From the NCBI GenBank assembly GCA_032718475.1, contig JAUCBJ010008427.1, positions 62,001 to 126,000 on the forward strand: a DNA stretch of 64,000 bases, in the 5' to 3' direction. Position 1 is the first letter of the stretch, and every line of letters starts with the position of its first letter. This stretch comes from Nemertoderma westbladi. Lineage: Eukaryota > Xenacoelomorpha > Nemertodermatida > Nemertodermatidae. The translations under genes and the position numbers were made by a program. Shown piece by piece: positions 31,452 to 43,000 of the stretch. Under the pieces are notes generated by a model that was given only the letters and a program-made list of their open reading frames with translations, had not been told where the DNA came from and did not search any database.

Positions 31452-33906
31452 TTGCCAACTGTGGGAGTGATGATTAGAAACTTTTTGTTCCATCATACAA
31501 AAAATAAACAAACTATTCGTACAAGCGCTGATTTGGTATATGGACAAATTATTCCATTCTGGCGAAAGTCAGCTATTCCAACACAGACCAAGCATAAAAT
31601 TATCCAAAAAAATGACAAATTATATTCGAAATATAGTGGGTTAGTTAAGCATAAAAAGAGAAGCAATGCAACTGATAAGATTAATCAGAACAACTTTGTT
31701 GAAATTCTTCAAATTGTTGAAATCGTTCTTCCGAGTTCAACTCGCGAAACTGTCCACAACCTCGCAACTTGTGACCGATATACCGCTTGCCTAAATGCTC
31801 GCAGTATTGGCAGCCGCTGAAGTCGGTACTGAGTTGTTGTCTCGTCTGTTTTGTCCCAATGGGCGCAGATACTCTACTACCGTCCGAGAATTGTCGGGTT
31901 TCCGTCGGTGTGGCGTAAGTGGCCGTCTTAGTGGATGTTGTCTGGGGTTTTTGTCGGTTGGAGGATGGCAAGGTGATCCCTTCTGCTACGATGTGCTGGT
32001 TAGTGTAGAACGTTTCTTGAAATTGTTGAAAAGCTTGAGAAATTATTTAATGTAAGCAGTGCTGATGCTGAAAAGGATATAAATGAAGAGGACAGGAAGT
32101 TCCTACAGATGCAGAGAGAGCATGGTAAGGGTGCATTGGGGCCAGTTGACCGAAGCCTGTTTATCAAGCAGAAAAAACAAAGGTGAGAGAAGTGAGAAAC
32201 GGAAGAGATACGAAGAAACTCAAATAACAAGGTTAAACATAGAGGCTGATACAAATTCAAGCACTGACACTGATATAGATGGGTCACATTATTCGATTAA
32301 TGAATCTGATTCAGAGTATATCCCACCTAAACATCTTATAAGTGAACCTTCACAACCAACTCCAAGAAGAATTTTATCTGGAAAAACTTGTAGCACACTC
32401 GACAGAATGAACACAAGCATGCGAAAGTCTGCTATGATTATGGCCTCAACACTAAATCAGGCTGGATGCTCAACTTCTGGTGTGGTGCTATCCAAAAGCA
32501 CAATTCATCGCCATAGACAACATGAATGCGTAATTGCCAGTGAGAGTATTAAAAATTCATTTCAGGCAACAAGATCTGTTATCCACTTCGATGGAAAGCT
32601 GATGGATGATTTAGAACCAGGTAAGACCTTGGAATTGCAGTGGCAGCTACATCCATTGCAACAGGTAGTAAGAAGTTGAGTGGGTGTACCAAAGGTTTTT
32701 TCAGGGACGGGTTCTGCTGCAGCTAATGCCGTTAATTACTTGATGCATTCTTGGAACCTACATGATGAAATTGTAGGAATGTGCTTTGACACAACACAAC
32801 ATTAATACTGGGTGTGAAAAAGGTGCATGTACCTATATAGAGGAAGATTTAGACAAGCCTTTGCTTTGGCTTGCTTGTCGGCACCATACATATATTTGAA
32901 GTTTTACTGGGTGATGTATTTGCTTGGGACCATCATCAGGACCAGAAATTCAAATTTTTAAAAGATTTAAAGAGTGCTGGCCCCCATTGAATGTTGGTAT
33001 TGCCTCCATGATCTTACCAATTGCTTATGTCACTGATGAATTAAAACAATTCATTGAATTTCAGCTTGGCCTGGAGTATCCTAGAGGAGATTATCTTGAA
33101 CTGCTTCAGCTTTCTGCTATTATGATCGGCCTTAAAGTTAAACATGAAAAAATTAGATCTCTCAGAAAGCCTGGAGCATCCCACAGAGCCAGGTGGATGG
33201 CAAAGGCTATTTATGCTCTTAAGATACAGTTATGTTACAATAATGGCAACGAGTTAGTCCTTGGTCGACTTCAGCTCAACTACAAGGTATTCAACGATTT
33301 GACAGATTTGTGTTAACTGTCTATATTCAATCATGGTTTACTGCTGGGCTTATAACAGATGCTGCAGTCAATGACATGTGCCTCATAAAAAGATTGAAAG
33401 ACTATGATGATGTTGCTATTAAAGAAGTAGGCATTCGGATGATTAAACGTCATTCATGGTACCTTGCTCCACAATTAGCAACATTGTGTTTGTTTTCTAA
33501 CAAGGTGTCAATAGATGAGAAACAGATACTTGCTGAAACTTTTAAACCTGATGATGTTTCACAGTCTCAATACCATCAATGTGATAATCAAAGTGCAATT
33601 TAATTGCCTGAAAGAGTAAAGTGACCTACCAATATCTAAAAGTTATTATGATATAATGAAAACGGATCACAACTTCATCAAGGAGCCTGCATGTAACTGG
33701 GATGGCCTAAAATCCTACCAAACCAAAGGAACTGGCAGGAAATCCCCCCTGCGTCAATGACTTGGCAGAGCAATATATCAAGATGATGTCTGATTACAAC
33801 CACTCTTCTATCGATGAGACTCAAAAACAACTCCAACTTCAGATGGTCGAGGAACATCGTAAAAACTTTAGAAGCAGTAATCGGAAAGATCTAGCTAGAT
33901 GCTAAA
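31452..33906 (+). pseudogene. hAT-like transposase relic
   Basis: Broken pieces are collinear with the 773-aa transposase. They run from the N-terminal PTVGVMIRNFLF region (31455), through the EEDRKFLQMQREHGKG region (32075) and an acidic SDSEYIPP region (32310), to IHFDGKLMDD with the first Asp (32582). Next come LACRHH (32868), SGPEIQIFKRFKECW (32935), ARWMAKAIYALKIQL (33185) and HSWYLAPQLATLCLFSNKVS (33452). A C-terminal LQLQMVEEHRKNFR segment (33834) ends at a stop near 33906. Frameshifts and stops are frequent. Sequence similarity to the intact copy is clearly partial, so this is a separate, older lineage of the same family. Confidence 0.82.
31690..31971 (-). pseudogene. Gag-like zinc-knuckle fragment (BEL/Pao-like) inside the hAT-like relic
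   Basis: The minus strand gives CQYCEHLGKRYIGHKLRGC followed by a QFRELNSEERFQQFEEF block. This is a Cx2C...Hx4C knuckle plus a downstream pattern reminiscent of BEL/Pao gag proteins. The segment interrupts the transposase relic and is bracketed by the 12-bp direct repeat AAATTGTTGAAA (31711-31722 and 32020-32031). That repeat could be a target duplication or chance in low-complexity sequence. Only about 80-90 codons are present. Confidence 0.5.
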
Positions 33907-33930
33907 CTATTTCTTATTTCTATTCGGTTA

Positions 33931-34896
33931 CAGTCCCAATCCCAATAAGCATTAACTTGGTCGTTTTGGCGGCCAAAATGACCAAAATCGCCAAAAAAAA
34001 TGTAGTGTTTTCCTACGGGCTACTTGGTCGTTTTGGCGAAGCGATTTAACTCGACTCAGCTAAGTCCCGACAGTCCGTCTCCTTGGCCCATTTGGTTGCT
34101 CTGACTGAATGTCGGCTCACTTTCATTTTTATTATTGACAGATTGTTAACTTACCCGGAGCTGAGTCGGGCCTTGCAGTTGTAGTAGAGAGGAGAGACCA
34201 CGCACTGAGGCATTGATACAGCACAGGCTAATACGTAAAAAGGGAGTTAGTTGGATGCGGCTTTGTTAAAAGGAGGAGTATGTATAATAATCGGATTTTG
34301 TGTGTTATTATTAGATAATCACTTCCCACCTTTTCCTTTGTGTAGCTTTAGTTTAGAGTCATTATGAAATGGCAACGTTCTGTATGAAGGCGTCCTAATT
34401 ATAGTTCTATAATTAGTACCTGTGTCTGTTACAGGGCGAGAGGCGGCTATTAAATAGCAATAGCGACACTCTGTCTCGAACGAGTTCAGTATACTGATGA
34501 AATTCACATTAGGCAGCCCGGCCGATTTCTAGTCGCTGGGTCTGAATTCGAGGGCGATAGTAACTGAAAATATTACAATATCAGGCTCTGGCTCTGTGCT
34601 AACAGAGTCGGCATATTTGTGTGATTTTATGATTATTTAATTATTATTTATCGAAACAGGGTTGGGGGGGGGGGGGGGGGGGGGCTGGACGCAAAACTCG
34701 CCTTGGCGAATTAATATCCCGCCTCAATATTAAATTCTCAATTTAGGGAAAGGAGCAGATTACAGTGGCACGTTATTTTATCCAAAACAATATATTAAAC
34801 AAAAATGAACAGGTTACAGTTTTATTTTTGAGAGTAATCAACTGTTATTTGCGTAAAATTTCCCCTGGAGAGGGATGAATTTTGATTGCGTCCAGT

Positions 34897-34935
<39 letters not shown>

Positions 34936-35511
34936 CTGTATTTATGAGAGCCTGTATATTATAGCGTACTAAACAGCTAGATAAAGAAAAATCTGTGTAA
35001 AGTACTTTTCTCAAATTTTAAATAAATTTTACGAATTAAATATATGAACTTGTTATTTTTATTACCAATCAAAAAGAATAAAAGTAAATAATAAATTAAT
35101 TATTACGCTGCAAGTGCTAGCACACTGCTTATAACCTAAATGACACATGACAGGTAAAGGTAAAGGTGTGTTAATTATTAGATTAGTAAAAAATATGTAG
35201 AAAATAATAAGTTAGGGCGCCTCACACTGCACTCTTACAGGCATGTTTACTACAGTGGCGAGTCCAGCCGTTACTACACAGGAGCCTTTCTCTCTACCTG
35301 AAGGTAGAGAGAACTCTACCTCAGAACTCTACCTCAGTGCCAACGTGCTGGCGCTGGGCTATACTTACACTCAGCCTCTATTCACTTGCTGTGATTGACA
35401 AGCCTACATGCCTCAGGAGTTCCTTTCATGAATACCGCAGTTTGTATTTGGCCATTTTGGTTATTTTGGCCGCCATAATGACCAAGTTAATGCTTATTGG
35501 GATTGGGACTG
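33931..35511. mobile_element. TA-flanked non-autonomous DNA element, copy 1 (1.58 kb)
   Basis: Both ends start CAGTCCCAATCCCAATAAGC and the inverted match continues to about 60 bp with a few differences (TTAACTTGGTC, then GGCGGCCAAAAT). It is flanked by TA on both sides (33929-33930, 35512-35513), as in Tc1/mariner-type insertions. There is no transposase. It contains a G run (about 34666-34684) and a C run (about 34900-34932). A second copy lies at 44301-55574, and the LTR element's target GTCCG is unoccupied here at 34073-34077. Confidence 0.9.
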
Positions 35512-36591
35512 TACATTTAGACCTACATTTATTGAAATTTACAGAGAAGCTGTAAATTTGCAGCGAAGCTTTTGAGACGGCTCATTAGTTGTAGCTAGTT
35601 GATTATTCGGAATTTAGCTAATATTTGAAAAAAAAAATTAAAAAGTGTAATATTTTTTGTTCATGACCTGCCCTGTGCATGTAAATGGTGTCTACCCCCA
35701 CTAAACCGCTGATTGCGGTTCTAATGTTCCTAACAAGACCTTCATACGACTAGAAAAGTGGCAAAACAAAAAAAACCACCCTTTCACGAATGACCGGCCC
35801 CTTTGGTAGACTAAGCAGACATAAACATGAGTTGGGGGACCTCTAAACTATCTTCAAAAGTGCTCAAATTTTGCATGCCATGTTATTTTATGAAGGAGCA
35901 ACACATTTTTGGGTGAGAGTGAAGAAATTCTAAATTTTTGTTTTTTTGGGACAGTCTAGTAAGCGCCAGTGTCTTTAGGAATGAGCTGTGGGAATCCTCA
36001 TATCCAACCTTATCTAGAAGGAGAAATCCGTTTAGAGCAGCGATGTCAATCATGTATTATATATATAAATATGAAAACAGGCCAACGATTGGTCTTTCGT
36101 TTGCACGTGAAGTGGCTAATCCTCTCCTCCATAATGTTGATGCCGTAATTAGTCATATTGTAATCTTCAACAACCTTAGGTGTCTTCTTAGCATTATCAT
36201 CAACCTCAAATCGATTATGGCTACTACTTAACAAATTTACTATCTTGTTTTTTTTGGCTTTGTAGGAGTACAAGAGTACGTTGTTGTAGGCGAGCATGCT
36301 AGAATTTAATTCACGACCTTTCAACTTAATGAGCTCAGCAGCAGTTTGCCTTCATAGTTCCAAGAAGCGTCATGTCTAGCTTCTTCAGACACTGTGCGAG
36401 CTCAAGCGAGGTGAAATAATTGTCTGTTGTGATGTTTCTGTCAGTGCCATGGTATGGGATGGTTACAACATCACAACGTCAGTGGCTAAGCCCATCTGGA
36501 AGAAGCTTCACATAACCAGAAGATCTTAGTGCCGAATTTCTTTGGTTTTTGTACATTTATTATAGGAAGGGATCTAGGGGTCCTAACTGTT

Positions 36592-38001
36592 TTTTTTTTA
36601 ATTTATTATTATGTGTAATAAATTGTTTATTTATCTATAAACATTAATATGTAATATTGGATGTAATATGAAATATTAATATATAATATATAAAACAAAC
36701 ATTGTCCCACCACCATCTGACGTAGCCTAGGTAACAAGTATAACAATAACAATATAGGCCTACATAAAAATACCAGTATATTACTAAAACTAGGCCTAAA
36801 AGAGTTGTGATGCGCAGTTCAAAACCTGGACATGCAGACAGGTGATTTAGTCGCCTATGGGTACGGCGACGTGTCGGTGTCCGAGTTGGCCATCTGTATC
36901 GGAGTCTCGCAGCGTACCGGTCGATTCTGTGCAGAACGCGCACCCCTCAGACACATTAAACCCGCGTAGAGGAGTGCGAAACTCAATTCACGGCGGATCC
37001 AACAAATATACTCGGAGTACGGAGAGTAATATCCCGAGTCGCTTCACGAATTGAGTCGTGGTTGGCGAGAAGCTGCCAAACACCGAGAATAGAATCGCCG
37101 CCTGTAGGACACGACATGGCGTGATTTACTGAAAATCGTGTCCCACAGGCGCACCGGGCCAGAAGAAGTCTCAGTTGCCAACCATAGCGCAGGCATAGAG
37201 CATCGCGGAACTCCTGCTTACCTAGGTGGGTGTTGTGGATCGTCACCGGGCAAGAGTTTAGCCAGGACGAAGCACCCTTTTCGGATGTCAGCTCCCTCCC
37301 GTAGGTGTTGTTGGTCCCGATTGAGTCCTGAATGAACCTCCTCGACCTTCTTCTTCAGGTTGGCAGTTTCCTGGATCCTTATAAGGTTAGTAGCCTCTTT
37401 TTGCAGTTCTGCTCTTTCGTTTACGTTACCCCCCATATTAAATGGTGCACATAACAATCTAGAATTGCTATATTGCTCCTCTAGGTCGGTCGGAAGCGGG
37501 ATTGCTAAATCTCAAAGGCGCACCAGTAGTGAACAGAGTTCCCATTCCGCAGGAGTGATGGCAGGCTGCCCCACTAACGATGCAAGACACTTCTCGGCAG
37601 CGGCCTCGAGATCTCCGAACCGATCCGTAGACTGCGGAATAACGCACGATATGTATCGCCAACGCGCCGACAACCCAATCGCGAGGCCCGCGTATATGCA
37701 GTGCGGGTCAATGGCAGCGATTCCTTCGAGACGCTCCACCTGTCGGACAAACTCGGTAACCTTGGCATCGATGAACTCCTGTCGGAACTCTTCAGTGCCA
37801 ACAGCGGCACTAAGAAGTCGGCTCCCATGGACCTCAATTGTAAAGCAGGGCTCTGGGAATATGGACTCAGCTTCTCCGAGAAACTCTGGCTTTACGAGGA
37901 GGACACATTTCGTCGGAAAGTACCCGTATAAAGGACCCCGCGCAGCTACTACATCCCACCATTTCCAGAGCTCAGACAGCGTTCCAGCCGCTTTCCTGTC
38001 A
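36592..38001 (-). mobile_element. 5'-truncated non-LTR retroelement inserted in the piggyBac relic
   Basis: Flanked by the 12-bp direct repeat GTCCTAACTGTT (36580-36591 and 38002-38013). At 36592, which is the 3' end on the minus strand, there is an A-rich tail (a T run on the plus strand). The minus strand encodes the C-terminal part of a reverse-transcriptase protein: WDVVAARGPLYGYFPTKCVL, then HGSRLLSAAVGTEEF (about 37960-37790) and FRDALCLRYGW (37200). CACGTRFSVNHAMSCPTGG (37150-37090) is a Cys-His cluster typical of the end of such ORFs. Several frameshifts are present. Exact clade not assigned. Confidence 0.82.
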
Positions 38002-38810
38002 GTCCTAACTGTTACTATCAATAATTAAAATTTGGTTTTTGTGGCATATAAGCCCTCCCTGGAACTCGACCTCTAAATCAAAGTAATTGCTCATCAACAG
38101 TAAGATAAGCTTCTGGGATGATATGTTTTTTCAGTTGATCTTGGAGCATTTCCCTAATCTCTCTAATGGCCGAAATTTATCATTATCTGTGGATTTCCTC
38201 TGTGCTCGGGTAGATTTGTTATCGAAACGGAGGCACTCCAGAAACAGGTAGAATTTGCTTATAGCCATGGCTGCCTTAAAAAACAGTGGAATATGAATTG
38301 GGTGCCACAAATGTCTAACCATTTGGTGACAACTACGGTATACACCCGCCATGATCAGTATTCCTACACCAGCCTTCTTTTCACCAAATGAAAATTGTCT
38401 AAACTTGCGTGACTTTACCATGGCTAGTATCTTTCCCTTTTTATTTGTCTGTTGAAGAACAATGTATCAAATTTCCCTGGTCATGAATTGCATGAAACAA
38501 TCAATTTCCGATTTCAGTTTGTTCAAAACAGTTGCTGAAAATCGAATGATAACTGCTTGTTGCTGTCGAACTGGAGCAGGCTCTATATCTGAATAAACTG
38601 TTCCATCCTTTGATCGATATGTGGCATCATCAACAGCCATTATGGTTTCATCAGAGGAGTGTGATCCATATCCCATGTTGTAGGCTGTTAGTAGGTTGTC
38701 CCTTCCCCCAATTCCTCAGTAAGTTCATAGTCACTGTCACTCAAAAGAGTCACAGAATCATCATCAATGCTATTAGGGCCACCCTCAGCAAGAGCGAGTA
38801 CTAAATGATA

Positions 38811-39160
38811 AAATATAATCTTCACAAAATTAAAATCATTGGAAACAAAGAAAAATATAATACAGAGTACGAGTAAGCCTATTACCTGATACTCTGTTTT
38901 ATAACAGAAATGTTTCCAAATATATATCACCTTAGTGTGACTCAACATAGTTATGCTCCTGTAGAGTAATTCAATTGGCTACACAACACAGCTCAGACAA
39001 CAGCAAGAAAGAGCTGCCCAGCTACCAGCTATCCCACCATATATGGTAAAGTTTAGTGTAAAACACATATATATCTTTATACTTATATCTTTAATTTGTG
39101 TTGTCAATAGCCTTTTGCCCCAGCCAACCAGCCAGCTAGCCTAGACTGCTGCCTAGGCTA
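38811..39160. other. Spacer between piggyBac relic and RTE copies, no gene seen
   Basis: AT-rich with a short tandem CCAGCCAACCAGCCAGCTAG stretch near 39120. Nothing else could be supported. Confidence 0.45.
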
Positions 39161-40026
39161 CTGCAAAGAGCATTAATACCAATCGTGCCAGTGGAGTAGA
39201 TGGCGTTCCCCCTGAGGTCTTTAAAATACCTGAGTGTTTAAAGCTCATTTATCCCATCATAGTAGACATGTACTGAACAACAAGAGTCCCACAAGAAATG
39301 AAAACGAATAAGTTGGTGCATAATAAACAATATAAATAAAAATAAAAAACTGGCATCTGGCTGTTATCTTTGTTGACTTCTTCAAGGCCTTTGATTCAGT
39401 CTCCCGCTCACGTATGGTCAGCATACTTTCATTATATGGGATTCCTGATGAAATTATTGCAGCAATCAGATCAGTATACGATGGTTCGACAACATTTGTG
39501 TCTACTGTTGATGGTTACACAGAACCATTTGAAGTGTTATGGGGCATCCTCCAGGGAGACACACTTGCACCATTCTTGTTAATAATTGTGGTTGACTATG
39601 TTCTACGCATGTCCTTAGATCATCATACTGATGATGGGGTGATGAAAACTCCACGCCAAGGGAAAGGCATTGGCAGCCTTGAATAGGCTTTCCAGGATTT
39701 GGAAGTCACCGAGAATTAATCGGAAACTTAAGGTCCGATTATTTAGAGCAGCAGTAGTTCCAATACTCCTCTATGGGAGTCCATGCTGGGCTCTAACTGC
39801 TGAGGACACCAAATCTCTGGATGGCACATTCACAAAAATGCTACGCCGGGTTCATTGTGTCAAGTACAATGCACACATCTCCAACCAGACACTATATAAC
39901 ATTGGAGGTGTCTCATTGGTTCCCCCAAGCTTGACACTAAGTAATTTTGTCGACAAGCCGGCACAGCATTCTTAAAAATGCAGCTGCAATGCAGAATACC
40001 GATACTAGTAGTAGTAGTAGTAGTAG
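39160..40026 (+). pseudogene. RTE-type non-LTR element, internally deleted copy with (TAG)n tail
   Basis: Starts within the RT domain (NRASGVDGVPPEV at 39178). About 150 bp is replaced by AT-rich sequence near 39320-39345. It continues through the FFKAFDS block and LQGDTLAPFLLIIVVDYVL, then jumps from 39650 directly to the thumb/C-terminal part (ALNRLSRIWKSPRINRKLKV). This removes the FADD motif. It ends SNFVDKPAQHS, followed by (TAG)n at about 40002-40026. Most of the REDQPVHNL segment is also deleted. Confidence 0.88.
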
Positions 40027-43000
40027 CTAGCCTAGAGTACATGAAATCTGGTCATGTCAGGTGAGGTATTCTAGGTCATTGATCAAGAAAACTTGCCACC
40101 TCCATGCAGCATAAAGGAGGTGCCACCTGTAGCTGCATAGACCCTCTTACTAGGGCAAATCTGGTCCTTTAACTAGGACCCCCTTCGTTCTGGGATAAGG
40201 ACGCCCTTGGTCCTGGATTAAGGACCCATATACTTGACTGCAGGGGTATATGGCCTGGCCAGGCAGATGGTGATCTACCAATGGCTGGTCAGGAGTAGAG
40301 TGTTGTCATGTCCACTCTGAGTGCACTTCACTGCGACCTGCACCTGGCAGCAGGGGTACAGGGCATGACCCAGCAGATGAGCTGCACAGCCAATGGTGGG
40401 TCATGTGCGCCAGAGTAGATATGGGTGGGCCTCATATCTGACTCCACTGCGACACCCACCCTGTGGAATGGCAAACCAGGGTGTGGTATTTACCCCGAAA
40501 GCTGACTCGGCAAAAAAGCACCCCCCAACCCCCACTATGGATTACATTAGTAATGCGGAGGTCCAGCCACTAGAGGCCAGTGGAATAACTGGACACAATC
40601 GGCCTCACAGGCGTCAGTTATCTCCTGACCAGCTGCCTGTCTCACCCCCTACTGGCGAGAGAGCGGCAAACAATTCTTTGAGTCCCTTTCCTGATGACCT
40701 TTCTGGCCCAAACCCTGGGTCACCAGGGAGGCCAGATTGTGAGGAGGAGAGGGATTCTGGAGTTGGAGGCTACTCTCATGTTCCACCCCGACCAACAAAT
40801 CCATTGGTGAATCTGAGGCAAGTCACTAGACTAGCCTCAGTAAACACCCTAACACTCTGGTCCCCAATGCGACAAGGTGAGCTGACTGCCTTGGCAGATA
40901 AGCTTTCTCTTAGTGCAGTGGGTGTTCAAGAGCACCGAATGCAGACTGGACAGACTGATGGGGTTCTGATTAAGGACATGGGGGCGGTTGGTGAGTCGCC
41001 CTCGCTTCAGCAGATGATAGTGGCAATGGTGGAATTGGTCTATTGATGAATCCAACTGCACATGCCGCACTGGACAAAATAGACCAAATCTCTAACCACA
41101 TCATCCGTTGCCACTTCTCATGTTCTGGAAGACTGGCTAAGAAGTTTCCTAAGGTGGTTCTGATTGTGTGCTACTCTCCAACTAGTGTTGCCCCTGTAGA
41201 GGAGGTGGAAAATTTCTACCAGAATCTACAAGCAGCTACTGATGGAGTGGATCAGCATGCATTCTTAACATTCCTGGGAGACTTTAATGCAAGTCTGCAT
41301 CAATCACCTACATCGCCCTGGGTCTGTAGCAATAGTGTTAACCGAAATTCCATCCATCTTCAGGATTTTATCTCTGGAAATGGATTGTTTTCGGCTGGAA
41401 CCCAGTTCCAGAAGCGAACTGGAAAGCTATGGACTCATAGTGGAACCAGTGGTCACAAGTCCCAGATAGACCATATCCTGTTTCGTAGGAAATACAGGAG
41501 TTCTATACAAGACTGTAATGCATTTACACTACGACCCTTCTCCAGTGATCACCGCCTTATTGTGGCCAAGGTAAGACTTAGTCTGTGTGCTAGCAGAACA
41601 ACGAAATCTGCCTTGCCGCGGCATGACTGGTCCTCTATGTTGCAACAGCCAAGTGTGAGATCCAGCTTCACACTACAGCTGAGCAACAGGTATGAGGTTC
41701 TTGCCTCTGAGGCGGCAGATCACTGTGAGGGCTATACTGCCTTCACAGAGGCAGTTAAGTTAGCAGCTGCAGAAACAGTTCCTGTATACCCTCGAAACAG
41801 GAAACGGGCCCCCTGGACTGACAACAAAATTCAGAAGTGCTGAAATTACCTCTACAAGGCGCAGAAAGAGTCCCGACTCAAACAGACTACATCGGCCAAG
41901 ACTGCAGTTAAGGCTGCATCTAGGTCCCTGAACAGGCAGTACTCTGTTAAGCCAACCAACCACCAAGGTTAAGGCTGAATCACCAGCCGATTACCTCAAT
42001 GGTTGGAAGGCCCACTTTGAAAAGCTCCCCAATAATGACACGGTATTGCCTGATAACTTTATAGAAGTAAAAGTGTCTGAGTCTGTACTCCCAGATATTC
42101 CCATTGGTGATATCTCCTTTGCAGAAGTGAAGGCTGCTGCAAAGCGCATTAAGACCAATCGTGCCAGTGGAGTAGATGGTGTTCCCCCTGAGGTAAAATA
42201 CCTGAGTGTTTAAAGCTCATCTATCCCATCATAGTAGACATGTACCGAACAACAAGAGTCCCACAAGAAATGAAAACAAATAAGTTGGTGCCAGTTCCCA
42301 AGAAAGGCAACCTAGCACACTATGGTTCTTTTCGGGGAATCTCATTGATCTCGATTGCTGCAAAGCTATACAATAGAATTCTATTAAATCGCATCAGGGA
42401 TCCCATTGAGAGACTGCTCCGTGGAAATCAGAAAGGGTTCCGTAAAGGTCGTGGGACCATGGAGCCCATTCTGGCACTTAGAAGGATAATTGAAGAGTTA
42501 TCAAAAAAGAAAGATAGGCATCTGGCTGTTATATTTGTTGACTTCTTCAAGGCCTTTGATTCAGTCTCTCGCTCACATATGTTCAGCATACTTTCATTAT
42601 ATGGGATTCCTGATGAAATTATTGCAGCAATCAATCAGATCAGTATACGATGGTTCGACAACATTTGTGTCTACTGTTGACTGTGACACAGAACCATTTG
42701 AAGTGTTATGGGGCGTCCTCCAGGGAGACACACTTGCACCATTCTTGTTCATAATTGTAGTTGACTATGTTCTACGCATGTCCTTAGATCATCATAATGA
42801 TGATGGGGTGATGATAACTCCACCTACTGGCTCCAGAAGTCGAGGAGATCCTGCCAAGTACCTAACTGATCTAGACTTTGCTGATGACTTAGGAGTACTC
42901 TCAGAATCACTAGAGGGAGCCCAACGGCTCCTCAGCTCATTAGAACATGCTGCTTCTAGTGTTGGTCTTTTTATTAACTCCAGAAAGACCAAAATGTTGA

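Larger units (their letters stand above)
31141..35958 (+). mobile_element. Degraded hAT-like transposon inserted in the piggyBac relic, 4.8 kb
   Basis: Perfect 8-bp target duplication GTAAGCGC at 31133-31140 and 35959-35966. The ends are inverted repeats: TAGACTGTCCCAAAAAAACA at both ends, continuing to about 60 bp with very few differences (through TTTCTTCACTCTCACCC). The interior holds a broken transposase related to the 773-aa protein, a small gag-like fragment, and a TA-flanked element at 33931-35511. Its removal restores the piggyBac C-terminal reading frame across one GTAAGCGC copy. Confidence 0.92.
30960..38810 (-). pseudogene. piggyBac-type transposase relic, interrupted by two insertions
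   Basis: The minus-strand order from the N terminus is as follows. An acidic region SDSDYELTEELG (38720). GVGILIMAGVYRS and CLRFDNKSTRAQRK (38390-38190). AYLTVDEQL followed by FRGR (about 38110-38060). Then a non-LTR insertion (36592-38001). PYHGTDRNITTDNYFTSLEL and LGTMKANC (36460-36350). KTPKVVEDYNMTNYGINIM followed by CKRKTNRWP (36200-36080). DIAALNGF and FLKTLALTLADEEL (36050-35967), continuing in frame across a hAT-like insertion into 31132-31080. A weak cysteine-rich end KCKLC lies near 30970. All are piggyBac family landmarks (DDE_Tnp_1_7). Several stops and shifts show it is dead. TTAA ends were not located. Confidence 0.85.
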
